Source: Oscillospiraceae bacterium
GTDB lineage: Bacteria > Bacillota > Clostridia > Saccharofermentanales > Saccharofermentanaceae
Assembly (NCBI GenBank): GCA_902764825.1
Contig: CACWXL010000019.1
Location: 1-34,386, forward strand
Reading direction: 5' to 3'
Length of the DNA: 34,386 nucleotides
The notes beneath the pieces were generated by a model that did no database searches, was not told the origin of the DNA, and saw only the letters and a program-made list of their open reading frames with translations. Below, piece after piece: positions 32,566-34,386 of the stretch. The first letter of the stretch is position 1, and each line of letters begins with the position of its first letter. The translations under genes were made by a program, and so were the position numbers.

Positions 32566-32628
32566 TTTATGGTTAAGAACTTGTAATTTTAACCAAAAAA
32601 GTGAAATTCGAAATTGGAGGACACTAGA

Positions 32629-34386
32629 GTGAAGAAATTTACAAAAGCTATCGCTGCATTTTGTGCAATGGCCATGATCTTCGGCATGTTCTCTGCAACC
32701 GTATTTGCAGATGAGACAGATATTCCACAAGTTGCTGCTGGAGAAGCTGCCGGGGATGAACCTCAAGCGGCTGGCAGTTTACCTCAATCACAGAGTCAGT
32801 ACACCGTTCCTGTCTCAGGAAATGCATCTGATGAGGCTGGAGCATCTGCGGATGCAGGTTCAGTTGCAGGTTCAGTTCCGGGAAATGATGGAGATGATAA
32901 TCTGGCAACAGATGCTCAACCGGAAGATGTCCCAACTGTAAATGATCAACCAGTAAATGATCAACCAGTAAATGATCAACCAGATGTTGTCCAGCAGGAA
33001 GATGGTCAGGAGAACGATGTCAATGATGCTGACAAAAAGTCTAATGACAAGGATTCCGTTGACAAAGATTCTGCTGAAAAAGAGCCTGCTGACAAAGATT
33101 CTCTGAAAATTGAAGTCGATAAGGAAGACGACAAAAATGTCAAGCCTTCTAAAGGCCTCACGAGGTCTGGCATCGTTGAGATCGATCAGGATTACATTGA
33201 TAATAATGATGGCAAGCTGCCTGTAGAATCCGGTACATATAAGCTTGTTGAACCTATCTCTGTTTCTAAAACAACTGTCTTTAATGTTGATGGTGCTGTA
33301 ATCACTCTCGATCTTAATGGTTATAACCTTACATATACCGGTACAACAGGTTTGTTTATTGTAGGAGCGACCAGCGGTACCTCTGTTACAGCAGCTGTAA
33401 AGCTGACTATTACGGATTCTTCCAGCACACCCGGTATGATTACGGCAACTAATACAACTACGGGTAATATCGACGTTTGGATCAGCTGTAATAATAACGC
33501 CACAGGTCTTACGACCGGAACAAACGCTAACAGAGGCGGTTGTATCCTGATTAGGAACAGTAGTGAAGTTATTCTTGAAAAGGTTACGATCAGCAACTTC
33601 CATGCCGAAGATGAAGGTGGCGCAATTCAAGCATCTAATGGTTCCTTCTTCACAATGAAGAGCGGAAAGATCACTAATTGTTCAGCAAAAGTAGCCGGTG
33701 GTGCTATTGCAGGCCATGCTGCTTCTAACGGTACTACAGTAAATGGAATGAACCTTGTCTCGACCGTAAGAATCGAAGGCGGAGAGCTTTCCGGAAACAG
33801 CGCGAGAGCCGGCAGTGCTGTCAGAATCTTAAGATGCAATTTCTATATGACCGGTGGTGTCATCACGAATAATACAGCTACAGGTGGCTCTGGTGAGGCC
33901 GGTGGTGCAATCTTTATTTCTAAGATCAAGAGAAACCCTTATATTGAGATGAGCGGCAATCCTCAGATTTACGGCAATAACTGTTCCGGGGATTCCCAGA
34001 GAGCAGACGTTTTCTTCTATGATAAAACTACTATCCATGTTGTCGGAAATCTTGATGCTTCAGCTAAGTTAGCATTTGCCGGTGCTGGAATTGATAACAA
34101 CTTCTTTGATATCAGCAATGCTACATATTCCATGAACAGCTTTATCAGCAATCACGATGGCTACATTGCTTATGTATCAGGCGACTATATTAAGCTTAAG
34201 CAGGGAGTATTGCCTGAGGTAGCAGGCTATGTTATCGGAATCGGCGGAGAGATCTATTTCAAGACTTATGTTGATTTCGGTTCTGCTGCACAGAGTGATG
34301 TTTCTATAAGTTATTCTTATGCGTACAACAAGAATGGCACAGAGACAACGATCAGCAAGGATGTCACATCTTATGCAAGTGATGCT
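32629..34386 (+). CDS. Large secreted or surface protein with repeat linker and beta-helix-like domain (3' end outside)
   Basis: The frame from GTG 32629 is open for 586 codons to the window edge, so the C-terminus is missing. GTG is supported by TTGGAGG (32614-32620), eight bases upstream. The N-terminus is a signal peptide (KKFTKAIAAF...ATVFA), cleavage expected after Ala27. Residues 28-185 are low-complexity, with Ala/Gly/Ser- and Asp/Glu/Lys-rich stretches and three exact VNDQP repeats (104-118). From about 187 the chain has short Gly/Asn/Thr-rich beta units (GGAIQASNGSFFTMKSG, GGAIAGHAA, GGVITNNTATGG) like parallel beta-helix or Pmp-type proteins. It may be an adhesin or cell-wall protein; any anchor would lie beyond the window. 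Confidence 0.82.
   Translation, partial: MKKFTKAIAAFCAMAMIFGMFSATVFADETDIPQVAAGEAAGDEPQAAGSLPQSQSQYTVPVSGNASDEAGASADAGSVAGSVPGNDGDDNLATDAQPEDVPTVNDQPVNDQPVNDQPDVVQQEDGQENDVNDADKKSNDKDSVDKDSAEKEPADKDSLKIEVDKEDDKNVKPSKGLTRSGIVEIDQDYIDNNDGKLPVESGTYKLVEPISVSKTTVFNVDGAVITLDLNGYNLTYTGTTGLFIVGATSGTSVTAAVKLTITDSSSTPGMITATNTTTGNIDVWISCNNNATGLTTGTNANRGGCILIRNSSEVILEKVTISNFHAEDEGGAIQASNGSFFTMKSGKITNCSAKVAGGAIAGHAASNGTTVNGMNLVSTVRIEGGELSGNSARAGSAVRILRCNFYMTGGVITNNTATGGSGEAGGAIFISKIKRNPYIEMSGNPQIYGNNCSGDSQRADVFFYDKTTIHVVGNLDASAKLAFAGAGIDNNFFDISNATYSMNSFISNHDGYIAYVSGDYIKLKQGVLPEVAGYVIGIGGEIYFKTYVDFGSAAQSDVSISYSYAYNKNGTETTISKDVTSYASDA
32938..32982 (+). repeat. Three tandem 15-base coding repeats (VNDQP)
   Basis: GTAAATGATCAACCA is repeated three times without change, in frame with the surface protein, giving VNDQP x3. 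Identical codons suggest recent duplication by slippage. It is a coding minisatellite, not a CRISPR. Confidence 0.9.

Noticed and set aside
32938..32982. Short CRISPR-like repeat array
   Set aside because: The 15-base units are contiguous without spacers and lie in frame in a coding region.
32872..33630. 252-aa minus-strand ORF opposite the surface protein
   Set aside because: The plus frame has a signal peptide, ribosome site and repeats in frame; the minus product is low-complexity and lacks known motifs.

Overview
The window reads as chromosomal DNA of a low-to-mid GC Gram-positive bacterium of the class Clostridia, possibly a gut or rumen member. The evidence is AGGAGG-type ribosome sites throughout, TPP and T-box riboswitches with classical Rho-independent terminators, a secG-rnr pair, a split cobalamin-dependent methionine synthase with a separate activation protein, and lipoprotein/ABC importers of Gram-positive type. 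The order or genus cannot be fixed from the sequence alone. There is no CRISPR array, IS element, rRNA or tRNA gene. Both ends cut a gene: an aminopeptidase P on the left and a secreted surface protein on the right.

Region 1 (1-10.4 kb, all + strand) holds a partial M24 peptidase, a membrane-anchored alpha/beta hydrolase whose nucleophile position is Gly, a MATE exporter, and then a TPP riboswitch driving one 450-aa protein that fuses a ThiT thiamine-uptake S-component to a complete AqpZ-type aquaporin. After its terminator comes a run of poorly characterised genes: a small hypothetical, an RHS/YD-repeat lipoprotein, a gene relic, a DUF4026/DUF2314 protein and a three-TM protein with an extracytoplasmic domain. 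A tautomerase, a nucleoside phosphorylase and a small membrane protein close the region.

Region 2 (10.4-17.5 kb) is one-carbon/B12 metabolism. The minus-strand operon metF - activation protein - metH diverges from a plus-strand binding-protein/FecCD-permease/ATPase importer, which by context may import cobalamin. Region 3 (17.5-19.9 kb) is visibly AT-richer and holds three uncharacterised membrane proteins, one sharing its domain and topology with the 7830-9005 protein. Region 4 (20-26.4 kb) has a PTS IIC-like membrane protein, an ABC exporter half-transporter and a SERCA-like Ca2+ P-type ATPase.

Region 5 (26.4-32.5 kb) is core information processing: secG, a structured leader, rnr, an aspS T-box leader, aspS and mtaB. 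The T-box specifier aligns best as AAC (Asn) rather than an Asp codon, and the AspRS carries the His typical of non-discriminating enzymes. Together these suggest that Asn-tRNA is made by the indirect Asp-tRNA(Asn)/amidotransferase route. Region 6 (32.6 kb to end) begins a large exported protein with a repeat-bearing acidic linker and a beta-helix-like domain.

The most unusual features are the riboswitch-controlled ThiT-aquaporin fusion and the Asn-specifier T-box on aspS.
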